DNA of 64,000 nucleotides from positions 558,001 through 622,000 of the forward strand of contig NZ_JBDPGJ010000004.1 of assembly GCF_040839445.1 (NCBI RefSeq), read 5' to 3'. This document shows, piece by piece, positions 32,627 to 44,193 of the stretch; the first letter of the stretch is position 1; each line of letters opens with the position of its first letter. The DNA is from Aquibium pacificus (GTDB taxonomy: Bacteria > Pseudomonadota > Alphaproteobacteria > Rhizobiales > Rhizobiaceae). The notes under the pieces are model-generated. The model searched no databases and was not told the DNA's origin. It saw nothing but the letters and a program-made list of their open reading frames with translations. The position numbers were made by a program, and so were the translations under genes.

Positions 32627-33811
32627 TCACGGCCTGGCATCGCGCGAGAACAGGTAGACCGCCAGCGTAGCGGCGAGCATGGCGGCATAGAAGACGAAGA
32701 GCGCCTGGTAGCCGGCGGCGGGGTTTGCCGCATCGGTCGCTGCCGTCACGACGCCGCCGGTCGCGAACTGCATGGCGCCGACCCCGCCGATGGAGAAGAA
32801 GTTCATCAGCGTGACGCCGCGCCCGATGAGATGCGGCGGCAGGAAGGCACGCGCATGTGCCATCAGCATTCCGTAGCTCATGCCGCTGATGCCGATCACC
32901 ACGAACAGGACGGTGACTGTGAACAGGCTGGTGGCCGGCATGACGGCGAGATAGGAGATCGTACCGAGGCTGACGGCGTTGCCGACGATCACGACCCATT
33001 TGCGGGTGCGGAACACCGTGTCGAGCGGGCCGTAGAGAAAACTGCCGGCGACCATGGCGAGCGCCATGTAGAGCGTCGCCTGGCCGATGGCGAGGGCATC
33101 GGCGCCGTGGACGTCGGCGAGATAGGGCCCCGCCCACAGGCCGCGAATGCCGGCGGCCGGCGCGTAGTTGAGCGCGGTGAGGGGAATGATCAGCCACAGC
33201 ACCTTCATCCGCAGCAGTTCTCCGAAGCCGGCGAAACCCGAATTACGCCCGCCAGCCGTCTCGCGTTCCGGATCGCGCACAAGTGCGACGAGGGCCAGCG
33301 CGGAAAGGAGCGTCGCGATGCCGAGACCCGCCATCACGCCGCGCCAGCCGAAGCTTTCCACCGCGGCCGCGAAGGGGGCGGCGCCCGAGACGTTGCCGAG
33401 CGAGCCAAGCGCGACGAACCAACTCGTGAGGACGGCGAAGCGCGCTGGCTTGAAAGTCTTGGCGAAGATGAAGAGGGAGGCCATCAGAACCGGGGCGCAG
33501 CCGATGCCGATCAGCGTCATGGCGGCGGTGATCATGGCCGGCGACGTTGCTGCGGCAAAGAGGAGAGCGCCGCCTCCGCCTCCCGCCGCCAGCAGAATCC
33601 CCGCCGTCCGGCGTGGTCCGAAACGGTCGAGCGAGACCCCGACGGCGAACTGCATGAGGGCGAAGGCGATGAACCAGGCGCCGGATGCGAAGGAAAGTTG
33701 CGCCTTGGTGGCGCCGAGATCGGCCTCCAGCGCCGGTGTCAGCACTGCCAGGAACGAGCGGTAGAACTGCGACAGGAAGTAGGCGAGTGCGAGCGCCGCT
33801 ATGCCGGCCAT
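32627..33811 (-). CDS. MFS transporter
   Basis: 394 aa with about twelve membrane segments. The MFS loop 2-3 motif appears as GVSLDRFGPRRTAGILL near residue 58 and a degenerate counterpart YGPLDTVFRTRKWVVIVG in the second half. Substrate unknown. It stands alone between gpt and a DEAD-box helicase gene. Confidence 0.85.
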   Translation of the reverse strand: MAGIAALALAYFLSQFYRSFLAVLTPALEADLGATKAQLSFASGAWFIAFALMQFAVGVSLDRFGPRRTAGILLAAGGGGGALLFAAATSPAMITAAMTLIGIGCAPVLMASLFIFAKTFKPARFAVLTSWFVALGSLGNVSGAAPFAAAVESFGWRGVMAGLGIATLLSALALVALVRDPERETAGGRNSGFAGFGELLRMKVLWLIIPLTALNYAPAAGIRGLWAGPYLADVHGADALAIGQATLYMALAMVAGSFLYGPLDTVFRTRKWVVIVGNAVSLGTISYLAVMPATSLFTVTVLFVVIGISGMSYGMLMAHARAFLPPHLIGRGVTLMNFFSIGGVGAMQFATGGVVTAATDAANPAAGYQALFVFYAAMLAATLAVYLFSRDARP

Positions 33812-33923
33812 GGGCAGGGTCCAAAGAACAAGGGCGGCGAACCACCGGGGTTCGCCGCCCTAAGTCATGCCGAAGGATCAGGCAATCGCCCAACCCGTCG
33901 GCGCCTGTGGACCAGAAATAGAT

Positions 33924-35321
<1,398 letters not shown>

Positions 35322-35651
35322 AATCGTCTTCTTTCGGCGGACCGGAGTCCGCACTGTGGCGCGGCGGGCGCAACCTGCCGGGCATATGTCGGGATGTACG
35401 ACGAGGCGGAGCGCCCTGGATTGGGCGACGACCGGCTGCGCTGTCGTTCCCGCGAACCTCATGCCCGCGGGGATCTTTTCACCGCTCGACCGAAAAGTTC
35501 GGGAAAGGGGAAAACCAGACGCAACCGAGGTCAATTTCTGACGAGCCGGATCGAACCGGCCCAAGCGCCTGCCGCGCATATGGGGGAAACGATCTGCAAA
35601 AGCAAGGACAATGTCGCGATGTCCCTACGCCCGAGCTACTCCGACCGCCGT
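35322..35651. other. Leader/promoter region of the helicase gene
   Basis: 330 nt between the helicase start and the DUF1697 stop, both on the minus strand. It probably holds the helicase promoter and a long 5' untranslated leader, as is usual for cold-inducible DEAD-box genes. I found no certain promoter boxes or hairpin. Confidence 0.35.
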
Positions 35652-36197
35652 CTAGTTGCCGCGGGAAGCTTGCCGCGCCAGTTCTTCCAGCTTGATGACC
35701 GTGTTCCAGTTGCGCGCGGTATTGGCCACCCCGATGCCCCTGTCGAACTTCTCGGCGAGCTTGGAGGTGCCGAAGCCGGCGGGCGTGTGGAGATATGCCA
35801 CCGTGCCGACTATCTCGATGCGTTCCCCGGCTGCCGCATAGCCGCGCAGCGTTTCGACCCGTCCTTCTTCCGGAGGATCGGCGAGAACGGCCGCGTGCAG
35901 GAATTTCGGGACCGACACCGCCTCCGGGAACGGGTTGTTGGCGATGAGTTCGCGCCATTCGGCCAGAGACCGGAGGTGAACGTCTTTCTCGAATCCAAAC
36001 TCGCGGGAACAGATGTCCGCGATCTTCCTGGAAACTGCGGGGCGCTGAAGCGTGCTCCGGAGCACTGCGTTGCCGCTGTTGATGTATGTCGCGACACCCT
36101 CGAAACCGCCGGCGGTCAGAGCGTCGCGCAACCGCTTCACCGGAAGCTGGGTCTTGCCTCCGACGCCGCGGAACAGAACGATCCAGACGGATGTCAT
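35652..36197 (-). CDS. DUF1697 family protein
   Basis: 181 aa. Starts MTSVWIVLFRGVGGKTQLPV, then LRDALTAGGFEGVATYINSGN, the typical DUF1697 opening, and ends in TARNWNTVIKLEEL. Function unknown. Its ATG overlaps the threonine ammonia-lyase stop by 4 nt, so it is translated from the ilvA mRNA. Confidence 0.9.
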   Translation of the reverse strand: MTSVWIVLFRGVGGKTQLPVKRLRDALTAGGFEGVATYINSGNAVLRSTLQRPAVSRKIADICSREFGFEKDVHLRSLAEWRELIANNPFPEAVSVPKFLHAAVLADPPEEGRVETLRGYAAAGERIEIVGTVAYLHTPAGFGTSKLAEKFDRGIGVANTARNWNTVIKLEELARQASRGN

Positions 36198-37468
36198 ATG
36201 ATCAGCCCCGCCAGCACCTCGTTTTCCGTGATATCCTGATAGGACCAGCCTGCCTCGCGGAACTGCCGTTCGAGCCGGACGAAGTTTCTCGCGTCCTTCG
36301 TCTCGAGGCCGATCAGCACGGAGCCGAAGTTGCGGGCGGATTTCTTCAGGTACTCGAACCGGACGATGTCGTCGTCGGGCCCGAGCAGGTCGAGGAAGTC
36401 GCGCAGCGCGCCCGGCCGCTGCGGGAACCGGAACACGAAGTACTTCTTTAGCCCCTCGAAGCGGAGCGCACGCTCCTTCACGTCGGGCAGGCGCTCGAAG
36501 TCGAAATTGCCGCCCGAGACGACGAGCACGACCGTCCTGCCCTTCAAGTCCTTGCGCGGAAAATCTTTCAGCGCGTCGATCGCCAGCGCCCCCGCGGGTT
36601 CCAGCACGACGCCCTCGACGTTCAGCATCTCGATCATCGTGGCGCAGAGGCGGTTCTCCGGCACCAGCAGCACGTCGTCCGCGCCGAACCGCTTCAGGTG
36701 GCGGAACGGTTCGCGGCCGATCTCGGCGACCGCCGCCCCGTCGACGAAATTGTCCACCCGGGCGAGCTTCAGCCGCTTTCCGTCCTCAAGGCTGCGCTTC
36801 AGGCTGGGCGCGCCGGCCGGTTCGGCGAAGACGAAGCGCGTCTTCCAGCCGCGTTCGGTCAGATAGCGCGTCACACCCGCCGAAAGTCCGCCGCCGCCCA
36901 CCGGCAGGATCGTCAGGTCCGGTATTTCGCCCGGCGGCATCTGCGCGGCGATTTCGTGCGCCACCGTTGCCTGGCCGTCGATGATGTCGCGATGGTCGAA
37001 CGGCGGCACCATCAGTGCGCCCGTCTGCTCCGCGTGCTCCAGCGCGGCTTCCAGACAGGCGTCGAAGAAGTCGCCGGTGAGGCGGATCTCGACGAATTTC
37101 CCGCCGAACATGACGGTCTTGTCGATCTTCTGCTGCGGCGTCGTGACGGGCATGAAGATCACGCCCTTCTTGCCGAGGTGCCGGCAAGCGAAGGCGAAAC
37201 CTTGCGCATGGTTGCCGGCGGAGGCGCAGACGAAGCCCGCGGCCGGCTCCCGCTGCGACAACGCCTTGCGGAAGAAGGTGTACGCGCCGCGGATCTTGTA
37301 GGAGCGGACGGGCGACAGATCCTCGCGCTTGAGGAAGACGCGCGCGCCGTATTTCTTTGAAAGGTGCGCGTTGAGCTGCAGCGGCGTCTCGGGGAAAAGG
37401 TCGCGCAGCGCGGTGGCGGCTTCGGCAACGCGTGTGGAAAACCCACCTTCCTTGTCTGTGTCGGACAT
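36194..37468 (-). CDS. ilvA: Threonine ammonia-lyase, biosynthetic type with one ACT-like domain
   Basis: 424 aa, PLP-dependent. The PLP lysine lies in SPVRSYKIRGAYTFF near residue 60, the glycine loop in PVGGGGLSAGVTRYL near residue 190, and a threonine-dehydratase C-terminal regulatory domain from about residue 335 (FVFRFPQRPGALRDFLDLLG). It deaminates threonine to 2-oxobutanoate for isoleucine synthesis and should be inhibited by isoleucine. ATG 37468 follows GGAGCG. Confidence 0.93.
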   Translation of the reverse strand: MSDTDKEGGFSTRVAEAATALRDLFPETPLQLNAHLSKKYGARVFLKREDLSPVRSYKIRGAYTFFRKALSQREPAAGFVCASAGNHAQGFAFACRHLGKKGVIFMPVTTPQQKIDKTVMFGGKFVEIRLTGDFFDACLEAALEHAEQTGALMVPPFDHRDIIDGQATVAHEIAAQMPPGEIPDLTILPVGGGGLSAGVTRYLTERGWKTRFVFAEPAGAPSLKRSLEDGKRLKLARVDNFVDGAAVAEIGREPFRHLKRFGADDVLLVPENRLCATMIEMLNVEGVVLEPAGALAIDALKDFPRKDLKGRTVVLVVSGGNFDFERLPDVKERALRFEGLKKYFVFRFPQRPGALRDFLDLLGPDDDIVRFEYLKKSARNFGSVLIGLETKDARNFVRLERQFREAGWSYQDITENEVLAGLII

Positions 37469-37598
37469 GTCGCGCTCCACTGCCGCTGCCTTTGCTCGTC
37501 GCGGGCTATTGCATAAACGACCGTCTCTCGCCACTCTCGCGCCGGCCGGTCAAGGATGGGCGGCCCAACAGGGTGAAAAGACCGGGGGCTTCCTCTTC

Positions 37599-39056
37599 GT
37601 GCAGAGCTTCGCCGTCCGGGCCGCGATCCACATAGCCGCGATCTTCGGCATCTACCTGTCGCTCGCGATGCTCATTCCGGCCTTCGCGGATCTCTACTAC
37701 GGAAACAGCGACTGGCGCGTCTTCGCGCTGTCGGCCTTCTTCACCGGTGGCCTCTCGCTCGCCGTCGCGCTGGCGACGCAGGGCCGGCCTCCGGTGGTAT
37801 CGTCCCGCTTCGCCTTCCTGCTCGTGAACCTCCTGTGGTTTACCACCGCTGCCGCGGGCACGATTCCGTTCCTGGCGTCGCCCATGAACATGGAACTCTC
37901 CGACGCGGTTTTCGAATCGGTGTCTGCGGTGACCACGACAGGAAGCACCGTCTTGGTGGGGCTCGACGCCATGGCGCCCGGAATACTCCTGTGGAGATCG
38001 ATCCTGCAATGGATGGGCGGCCTCGGCGTGATTGCGCTCGGCCTCTTCATCCTGCCGTTCCTCAACGTCGGCGGCGTCTCCTATTTCAAGATCGAATCGA
38101 CCGACATCGAGGACAGGCCGTTCGAGCGGCTCTCGACCTTCACGATCAGCCTGATGGTCATCTACTGCCTGCTGACGCTCGCCTGCGGGATCGCGTACGC
38201 GGCCGCCGGCATGGACGGGTTCGACGCCCTCAACCATGCGCTGACCACGATCTCGACCGCAGGCTTCTCGACCCACGACGACTCCTTCGGCCATTTCCAG
38301 GGAAACCTCGCGATCCTGTGGGTGTCGATCGTCTTCATGTTTATCGGCGGCCTGCCGTTCTCTATCCTGATCCTTCTGACCGTCAGGGGACGTCTGGACG
38401 CCCTGCGGGACCCGCAGATCCGGGCCTTCGCCGGCTATACCGCGTCGTTCGCGATCCTGATGACGATCTACCTGCGACTGACGAGCGACGTCCCCTTCTT
38501 CGAGGCGTTGACGCACGCGACGTTCAATTTCGTTTCCCTGGTAACGACGACGGGGTTTTCCACGCACGACTACGCGGCGTGGGGGCCGTTTGCGGTTGCG
38601 CTCGCCTTCATCGCCACGTTTCCCGGCGGATGCTCCGGATCGACCACCGGCGGCATCAAGGCCTATCGGTTCATCATCCTGTTCGAACTGATGGCCAACG
38701 GGTTACGCAAGCTGGTCTATCCGAACTCTGTCCAGCCGGTGCGCTACGGCGACCGCCCAGTGGACGAGGACATGCAGCGCGCGGTGGTGCTCTTCATCGC
38801 CTCGTTCTTCGTGCTGTGGGGATTGTCGATCCTGCTTCTGGCCTCGACGGGACTGGATCTGATCACGGCCATGACGGGTTCGCTGACGGCGCTGACCAAT
38901 GTCGGTCCGGGCCTTGGCGACTTCATCGGACCGAAGGGCAGCTTCGCCGACGTGCCGGATTTCGCCAAATGGGTGCTTTCGCTGGCGATGCTGTTCGGGC
39001 GTCTCGAGATCCTCGCCGTCCTCGTGATCTTCACGCCCGTCTTCTGGCGCAGGTAG
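37599..39056 (+). CDS. trkH: TrkH family potassium uptake protein, copy 1
   Basis: 485 aa from GTG 37599, the position that aligns exactly with copy 2. Four pore loops are visible: SAVTTTGSTV, TTISTAGFSTHDDS, SLVTTTGFSTHDYAA and ALTNVGPGLGDF, the fourfold TVG-like selectivity filters of Trk/Ktr/HKT channels. It imports potassium together with cytoplasmic TrkA, whose gene is not in the window. The upstream extension of the frame overlaps ilvA and is rejected. Confidence 0.9.
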   Translation: MQSFAVRAAIHIAAIFGIYLSLAMLIPAFADLYYGNSDWRVFALSAFFTGGLSLAVALATQGRPPVVSSRFAFLLVNLLWFTTAAAGTIPFLASPMNMELSDAVFESVSAVTTTGSTVLVGLDAMAPGILLWRSILQWMGGLGVIALGLFILPFLNVGGVSYFKIESTDIEDRPFERLSTFTISLMVIYCLLTLACGIAYAAAGMDGFDALNHALTTISTAGFSTHDDSFGHFQGNLAILWVSIVFMFIGGLPFSILILLTVRGRLDALRDPQIRAFAGYTASFAILMTIYLRLTSDVPFFEALTHATFNFVSLVTTTGFSTHDYAAWGPFAVALAFIATFPGGCSGSTTGGIKAYRFIILFELMANGLRKLVYPNSVQPVRYGDRPVDEDMQRAVVLFIASFFVLWGLSILLLASTGLDLITAMTGSLTALTNVGPGLGDFIGPKGSFADVPDFAKWVLSLAMLFGRLEILAVLVIFTPVFWRR

Positions 39057-39181
39057 GGAGCGTCCCTCCGTCTCCTGTTGCACCGCAGCGACGGCTCCGG
39101 TAAATCGGCTCGCCTGCCGTCGGAAACCGGAGGCGCCGCCGTGCGGACCAAAGGCCGCGGCGTCGAGGAGATGACCTTCCC

Positions 39182-40639
39182 TTGAACAGCCACGCGCTCC
39201 GTGCCGCGATCCACGTTTCGGCGATCCTGGGTATCTACCTGGCGCTGGCGATGCTGGTGCCGGCCTTCATCGACTTCTACTACGGAAATAACGACTGGCG
39301 CGTCTTCGCGCTCTCGGCTTTCTTCACCGGCGGGCTGTCGCTGGCGGTGGCTCTGGCGACGCAGGGCAGGCCTCCCCCTGCCACCTCGCGTTTCGCCTTC
39401 CTGATCGTCAACCTGCTCTGGGCCACCATGGCAGTCGCCGGCGCCATTCCGTTCCTGGCCTCATCGCTTTCGATGGATTTCACGGACGCGGTCTTCGAAT
39501 CCGTTTCGGGGATAACGACAACCGGTTCGACGGTGATCGTCGGTCTGGATGCGCTCCCCCCCGGCCTCCTGATCTGGCGCTCGATCCTGCAATGGGTCGG
39601 TGGATTGGGCGTGATCGTGCTGGGCCTCTTCATCCTGCCCTATCTCAACATCGGCGGCGTTTCCTATTTCAAGATCGAATCGAGCGACATCGAGGACCGT
39701 CCGTTCGAGCGGTTGTCGGTCTTCGCGACCAGCATTCTGGGCGTCTATTCCGCGCTGACGATGGCCTGTGCGATCGCCTATGCTGCGGCCGGCATGAGCG
39801 GGTTCGACGCTATCAACCATGCGCTGACCACGCTCTCGACCGGCGGCTACTCCACGCACGACGCCTCGATGAGCTTCTACGGCGACAAACTGCCGCTCCT
39901 GTGGATTTCGTCGCTCTTCATGTTCATCGGCGGGCTGCCCTTCTCGATCCTCGTGCTGCTCGCCGTTCGCGGCCGCATCGACGCGGCACGCGATCCGCAG
40001 ATCCGGGTTTTCGCGGGCTACGTGTGCTTCTTCGGCTTCGCGGTTGCCCTCTATCTGCGCCTCACGACCGATGTCCCTTTCACCGAAGCGCTCACCCATT
40101 CCTTCTTCAACATCATTTCGCTGATCACCACGACCGGCTATGCCAGCCAGGACTATTCGCTGTGGGGGGCGTTCGCCGTCGCCTGCGCGTTCCTCGCCAC
40201 CTTTCTCGGCGGATGCTCGGGCTCGACGGCGGGCGGCATCAAGTCCTATCGCTTCATCGTGCTGTTCGAACTGATGGCCAACGGCCTGCGCCGCCTCGTC
40301 TATCCGAGTTCGGTGCAGACGGTGCGCTACGGCGATCGTGTCGTCGACGACGACATGCAGCGCGCTACCGTGCTCTTCATTGCCTCCTTCTTCGTCCTGT
40401 GGGGCATCGGGACGGTCCTCCTGGCCGCGACCGGGCTCGATTTCATGACCTCCATGACCGGTTCCCTGACGGCGCTGACGAATGTCGGCCCGGGACTCGG
40501 ACACGTCATCGGGCCGGCGGGCAACTTCGCGCCGCTGCCCGACCTGGCAAAGTGGGTCCTCGCGCTCGCCATGCTGCTCGGGCGGCTGGAGATCCTCACC
40601 GTCCTGGTGATCTTCGCGCCGGTGTTCTGGCGCCGCTGA
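39182..40639 (+). CDS. trkH: TrkH family potassium uptake protein, copy 2
   Basis: 485 aa from TTG 39182, exactly the length of copy 1 and alignable without gaps by eye over its whole length. Pore loops read SGITTTGSTV, TTLSTGGYSTHDAS, SLITTTGYASQDYS and ALTNVGPGLGHV. The third filter differs from copy 1 (GYASQ for GFSTH). A 125-nt spacer separates the copies. A tandem duplication is the simplest explanation; the two may differ in affinity or ion preference. Confidence 0.9.
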   Translation: MNSHALRAAIHVSAILGIYLALAMLVPAFIDFYYGNNDWRVFALSAFFTGGLSLAVALATQGRPPPATSRFAFLIVNLLWATMAVAGAIPFLASSLSMDFTDAVFESVSGITTTGSTVIVGLDALPPGLLIWRSILQWVGGLGVIVLGLFILPYLNIGGVSYFKIESSDIEDRPFERLSVFATSILGVYSALTMACAIAYAAAGMSGFDAINHALTTLSTGGYSTHDASMSFYGDKLPLLWISSLFMFIGGLPFSILVLLAVRGRIDAARDPQIRVFAGYVCFFGFAVALYLRLTTDVPFTEALTHSFFNIISLITTTGYASQDYSLWGAFAVACAFLATFLGGCSGSTAGGIKSYRFIVLFELMANGLRRLVYPSSVQTVRYGDRVVDDDMQRATVLFIASFFVLWGIGTVLLAATGLDFMTSMTGSLTALTNVGPGLGHVIGPAGNFAPLPDLAKWVLALAMLLGRLEILTVLVIFAPVFWRR

Positions 40640-40802
40640 TCCTCACGCTTTCTGTCGCGCTGCAACAAAAAGCTAGGCGTAATGGGCCGCCTCGCCATGA
40701 TCCGCGCCCGCTCCGGTGCCATAAGGGGCCATCACAGGCATGGGCGGGGAATGGATGAGGCGCGACGGCAGCCTTCCGGCACGATTTGAATTCGCGGGAC
40801 CA

Positions 40803-41948
40803 ATGCGCGTGGCGGCCCTGCTTGTGTGCGTGGCGGTGGCGGGCTGCGTGAACACTCAGGCGCAGGTGCTGATCGGTACCGAACTCGTTTCGTCGACGCA
40901 GAACGAGATCGCGGGTGAACACCGAATCTTCGTCGCGACTACCCGTGCCCGCTCCGAAAACCCGCGCGAGGTGTTCGACAACACCCGCTCCCTGTCGCTC
41001 AGCTTCGCCCGGACGGACGTCACCGTTCCGGCGATCCACGCGCCGGGTGCGATCGAGCGGCCGAAGTCGGGGCTGCGCGATCCCGCGCGTTTCTTTACGG
41101 CCTCCGAGGTCGCGACCTATGACGGCGAGGATGCGTTCGTCGCCGACCTGGCGGCCACGATCAAGGCGCGGGGAGGGCGGGCGCTGGTTTTCATCCACGG
41201 CTACAACACCCGCTTCGACGATGCCGTCTACCGGCTGACCCAGCTCGCGCATGACGCCGGATACGACGGAGCGCCTGTGCTCTTCACCTGGGCTTCGGGG
41301 GGTAGGACGGTCGACTACATCTACGACCGCGATTCGGCGACGGTAGCGCGCGACGCGCTGGAGCGCACGCTGCGGCTGGTGGAGGAGGCGGGCGCCTCGC
41401 GCATCGACATCATCGCCCATTCGATGGGCAACTGGGTGACGCTCGAGGCCCTGCGCCAACTCGCCATCACCGGCGACCGCGACATCGACGGCAAGCTGGG
41501 CGACGTGGTGCTGGCGTCGCCCGATGTCGATGTCGACGTCTTCAAGAGCCAGATGAAGCGTTACGGCATCCCCGACAAGCCGTTCTTCCTGATGCTGTCG
41601 CGAAACGACCGCGCGCTCAACATTTCGGGCATCATCGCCGGCAACCGGCCGCGGCTCGGCGAGTACACCAACGATGCCGAGATCGCGAGCTACGGCGTGA
41701 TCGTGGCCGACGTCACCGCGCTCGAGGCCGGCGACAGGACCAACCACACCAAGTTCGCCGACAATCCGCTCTTGGTGCGGCTGCTGGGCGAACGGCTGCG
41801 CCAGGGCGACCGGCTGACGGAGACGCGCGACAATCTCGCCGAGCGGCTGAACAGCCTGGCGACCGGCATCGGCCAGACAGCAGCCTCGGCGGCAGACATC
41901 GTCATCACCACGCCGGTGGAGGTGCTGGAGACCGTGACCCGGCAGTGA
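40803..41948 (+). CDS. Lipoprotein alpha/beta hydrolase, DUF900 family
   Basis: 381 aa. Starting at ATG 40803, the N-terminus MRVAALLVCVAVAGCVNTQ is a signal peptide with a lipobox VAGC, so the protein should be membrane-anchored outside the cytoplasm. The alpha/beta-hydrolase (DUF900) domain shows VFIHGYNTRFDDAVYR and the nucleophile elbow IIAHSMGNWV, with LASPDVDVDVF after it. Substrate unknown. The frame extends upstream to 40740, but the lipobox supports the later start. Confidence 0.85.
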   Translation: MRVAALLVCVAVAGCVNTQAQVLIGTELVSSTQNEIAGEHRIFVATTRARSENPREVFDNTRSLSLSFARTDVTVPAIHAPGAIERPKSGLRDPARFFTASEVATYDGEDAFVADLAATIKARGGRALVFIHGYNTRFDDAVYRLTQLAHDAGYDGAPVLFTWASGGRTVDYIYDRDSATVARDALERTLRLVEEAGASRIDIIAHSMGNWVTLEALRQLAITGDRDIDGKLGDVVLASPDVDVDVFKSQMKRYGIPDKPFFLMLSRNDRALNISGIIAGNRPRLGEYTNDAEIASYGVIVADVTALEAGDRTNHTKFADNPLLVRLLGERLRQGDRLTETRDNLAERLNSLATGIGQTAASAADIVITTPVEVLETVTRQ

Positions 41949-41954
41949 GCCCGG

Positions 41955-43766
41955 TCAGACGAACAGGTCGACCTTCTCGAACTTCGTCACGTCGATGATG
42001 CCCATGTCTGAGATCCTGAGCTCCGGGATGACGACCAGTGCCAGCAGCGAGTGCTGCATGTAGGCGTTGTTCAGCGAGCAGCCCATCTCGCGCATCGCGG
42101 CGGTCAGCTTGCCGGCCTTCGCGGCGACGATTTCCGCGCGTTCGTCCGACATCAGCCCGGCGATCGGCATCTCCACCAGCGCCAGTTCCTTGCCTTGCGA
42201 GAACAGCACCACGCCGCCGCCGATTTCGCCGAGGCGATTGGCTGCGGCCGCCATGTCTGCCTTGTTCGTGCCGACGACGATCATGTGGTGGGAATCATGG
42301 GCGACAGTGGACGCCAGCGCGCAGTCGCGCATGTAACCGAAACCAGAGACGTAGCCGTTCACCACGGCGCCCGTGCCCCGGTGGCGTTCCACCAGCGCGA
42401 TCTGGCAGACGTCGTTGCGGCGGTCCATCTGGACGATTCCGTCCTCGACGGGCAGGTCGGCCTCCAGCGCGCGCGTCGGCGCCTGGTTCTCGATGACCCC
42501 GATAACGCGCGCCCGCACCTCGTTCGCGCCCGCGGGCGCGGCGATGTCGAAATCGGCGGCACCGAGCTTGCGCCCGAGCTTCACGGTGTTCCTCGCGCTG
42601 GCTGGATAGGTGCGCACCGGTATGTCGACCTCCAGCTTTCCGCCTTTCGCGAGACGCACGCCGCGCGCGTAGACCTCGTCGATCGTGAGAGTTGCAAGGT
42701 CGGAGACGATCAGGAAATCCGCAAGCCGCCCCGGCGCGATCGAGCCGATCTCTCGCTCCAGCCGGAAATGCTGCGCGGTGTTGATCGTCGCCATCTGGAT
42801 GGCGGTGACGGGCTTCAGCCCCTGCGCGATGGCATGGCGCACGACGCGGTTCATGTGACCCTCGTCGACCAGCGTTCCGGAGTGGCTGTCGTCGGTGCAC
42901 AGGATGAAGTTGCGCGGATCGAGGCCTTGCTCGGTCACCGCCTTGATCTGGGTCGCCACGTCGTACCAGGCGGAGCCGAGCCGCAGCATCGCCTTCATGC
43001 CCTGCCGCACGCGCGCGATCGCGTCTTCCACCCGCGTGCCCTCGTGATCGTCCTCGGGACCGCCGGCAACGTAGCCGTGGAAGGCGAGGCCGAGATCGGG
43101 CGAGGCATAGTGACCGCCGACCGTCTTGCCGGCTGCCACCGTCGCCGCGATCTCGCCGGTCATGGTGGCGTCGTTGGCGGCGACGCCCGGAAAATTCATC
43201 ACTTCGCCGAGGCCTATGATGTTCTCCCAGGTCATGGCCTCGGCCACGTCCTTCGGGCCGAGCGTGGCGCCGGCGTTCTCGAGTCCGGGCGCCGACGGCA
43301 CGCAGGACGGCATTTGGACATGCACGTTGACCGGCATGTCGACCGCTTCGTCGTGCATGAGGCGTACGCCTTCGAGACCAAGGACGTTGGCTATCTCGTG
43401 CGGGTCGATGAACATGGAGGTGGTGCCGTGCGGAATGACGGCGCGGCAGAACTCGGTCACCGTCACCATGCCGCTCTCGACATGCATGTGCGCGTCGCAA
43501 AGGCCCGGCACTAGGTAGCGGCCGCCGGCGTCGACCACCTTGGTCCCCTCGCCGATGGCGTGGCTGGCGTTCGGGCCGCAATAGGCGAAACGCCCCTTTG
43601 CGATCGCCACGTCGGTGCCGGGGATCACCTCGCCCGAGTGGACGTTCACCCAGCGCCCGTTTCGCACGACCATATCGGCTGGCCTGCGCCCCGTCGCGAC
43701 GTCGACCAGCACGGCGGCGACCTCCGTCCAGGGCTTGGGTCTGGAAAAGCGTGGCGTCTTCGGCAT
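41955..43766 (-). CDS. ade: Adenine deaminase (Ade)
   Basis: 603 aa. The amidohydrolase metal site is CDAHMHVESGMVTV near residue 93, a later histidine in GGHYASPDL, and a metal-coordinating aspartate in CTDDSHSGTLVDEGHMNRV near residue 290, followed by the Ade-specific C-terminal domain with VVGTNKADMAAAANRLGEIG. It deaminates adenine to hypoxanthine and uses two divalent metals. Length and motif order match AdeC. Convergent with the lipoprotein hydrolase gene (6-nt gap). Confidence 0.92.
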   Translation of the reverse strand: MPKTPRFSRPKPWTEVAAVLVDVATGRRPADMVVRNGRWVNVHSGEVIPGTDVAIAKGRFAYCGPNASHAIGEGTKVVDAGGRYLVPGLCDAHMHVESGMVTVTEFCRAVIPHGTTSMFIDPHEIANVLGLEGVRLMHDEAVDMPVNVHVQMPSCVPSAPGLENAGATLGPKDVAEAMTWENIIGLGEVMNFPGVAANDATMTGEIAATVAAGKTVGGHYASPDLGLAFHGYVAGGPEDDHEGTRVEDAIARVRQGMKAMLRLGSAWYDVATQIKAVTEQGLDPRNFILCTDDSHSGTLVDEGHMNRVVRHAIAQGLKPVTAIQMATINTAQHFRLEREIGSIAPGRLADFLIVSDLATLTIDEVYARGVRLAKGGKLEVDIPVRTYPASARNTVKLGRKLGAADFDIAAPAGANEVRARVIGVIENQAPTRALEADLPVEDGIVQMDRRNDVCQIALVERHRGTGAVVNGYVSGFGYMRDCALASTVAHDSHHMIVVGTNKADMAAAANRLGEIGGGVVLFSQGKELALVEMPIAGLMSDERAEIVAAKAGKLTAAMREMGCSLNNAYMQHSLLALVVIPELRISDMGIIDVTKFEKVDLFV

Positions 43767-43842
43767 TCGGATTCTCCTTCGCCGGAGAATGTGCCAAGCC
43801 GCGAGACGCGGCGCCAGCCCCGATTTGCCGAAAGCGCGGCCG

Positions 43843-44187
43843 TCAGCGCCGCATCAGGAGTGCGGCGGCAAGACCAAGGGCTGCGAGGCCGACCAAAGCT
43901 GTGGTTTTGGGATGATCCCGTACGGCGGCACCAGCGATGCGCGCCTGACGCTGGACCTCTCGCCGTCCGGGACGGCTGCGGCGGGTAAGCTGCCCCAACA
44001 GATCGGCCAAGATTTCCGCGACGTCGTCATAGGCATGGCTGCCGCGGCTGGCTACCTCGTCATAGGCACGCGAACCGTGTTTGGCCGCGCTGTGCCGCAG
44101 CGAACTCAGTTCGCGCTTGAGTGCCGCCATCTGACGCTCGAGATCGTCGATGGCGTCTTCGCGACTGCGTGAAAAGGGAAGTGTCAT
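43843..44187 (-). CDS. DUF883/ElaB-like small membrane protein
   Basis: About 114-116 aa: an amphipathic, likely coiled-coil region (residues 10-70, DAIDDLERQMAALKRELSSL) and one C-terminal membrane segment TALVGLAALGLAAALLMRR. This is the layout of YqjD/ElaB/DUF883 proteins, which bind ribosomes at the membrane in stationary phase in E. coli. ATG 44187 or 44193. An EcfG-type promoter about 28-52 nt upstream supports general stress control. Confidence 0.7.
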   Translation of the reverse strand: MTLPFSRSREDAIDDLERQMAALKRELSSLRHSAAKHGSRAYDEVASRGSHAYDDVAEILADLLGQLTRRSRPGRREVQRQARIAGAAVRDHPKTTALVGLAALGLAAALLMRR

Positions 44188-44193
44188 GGGCAT

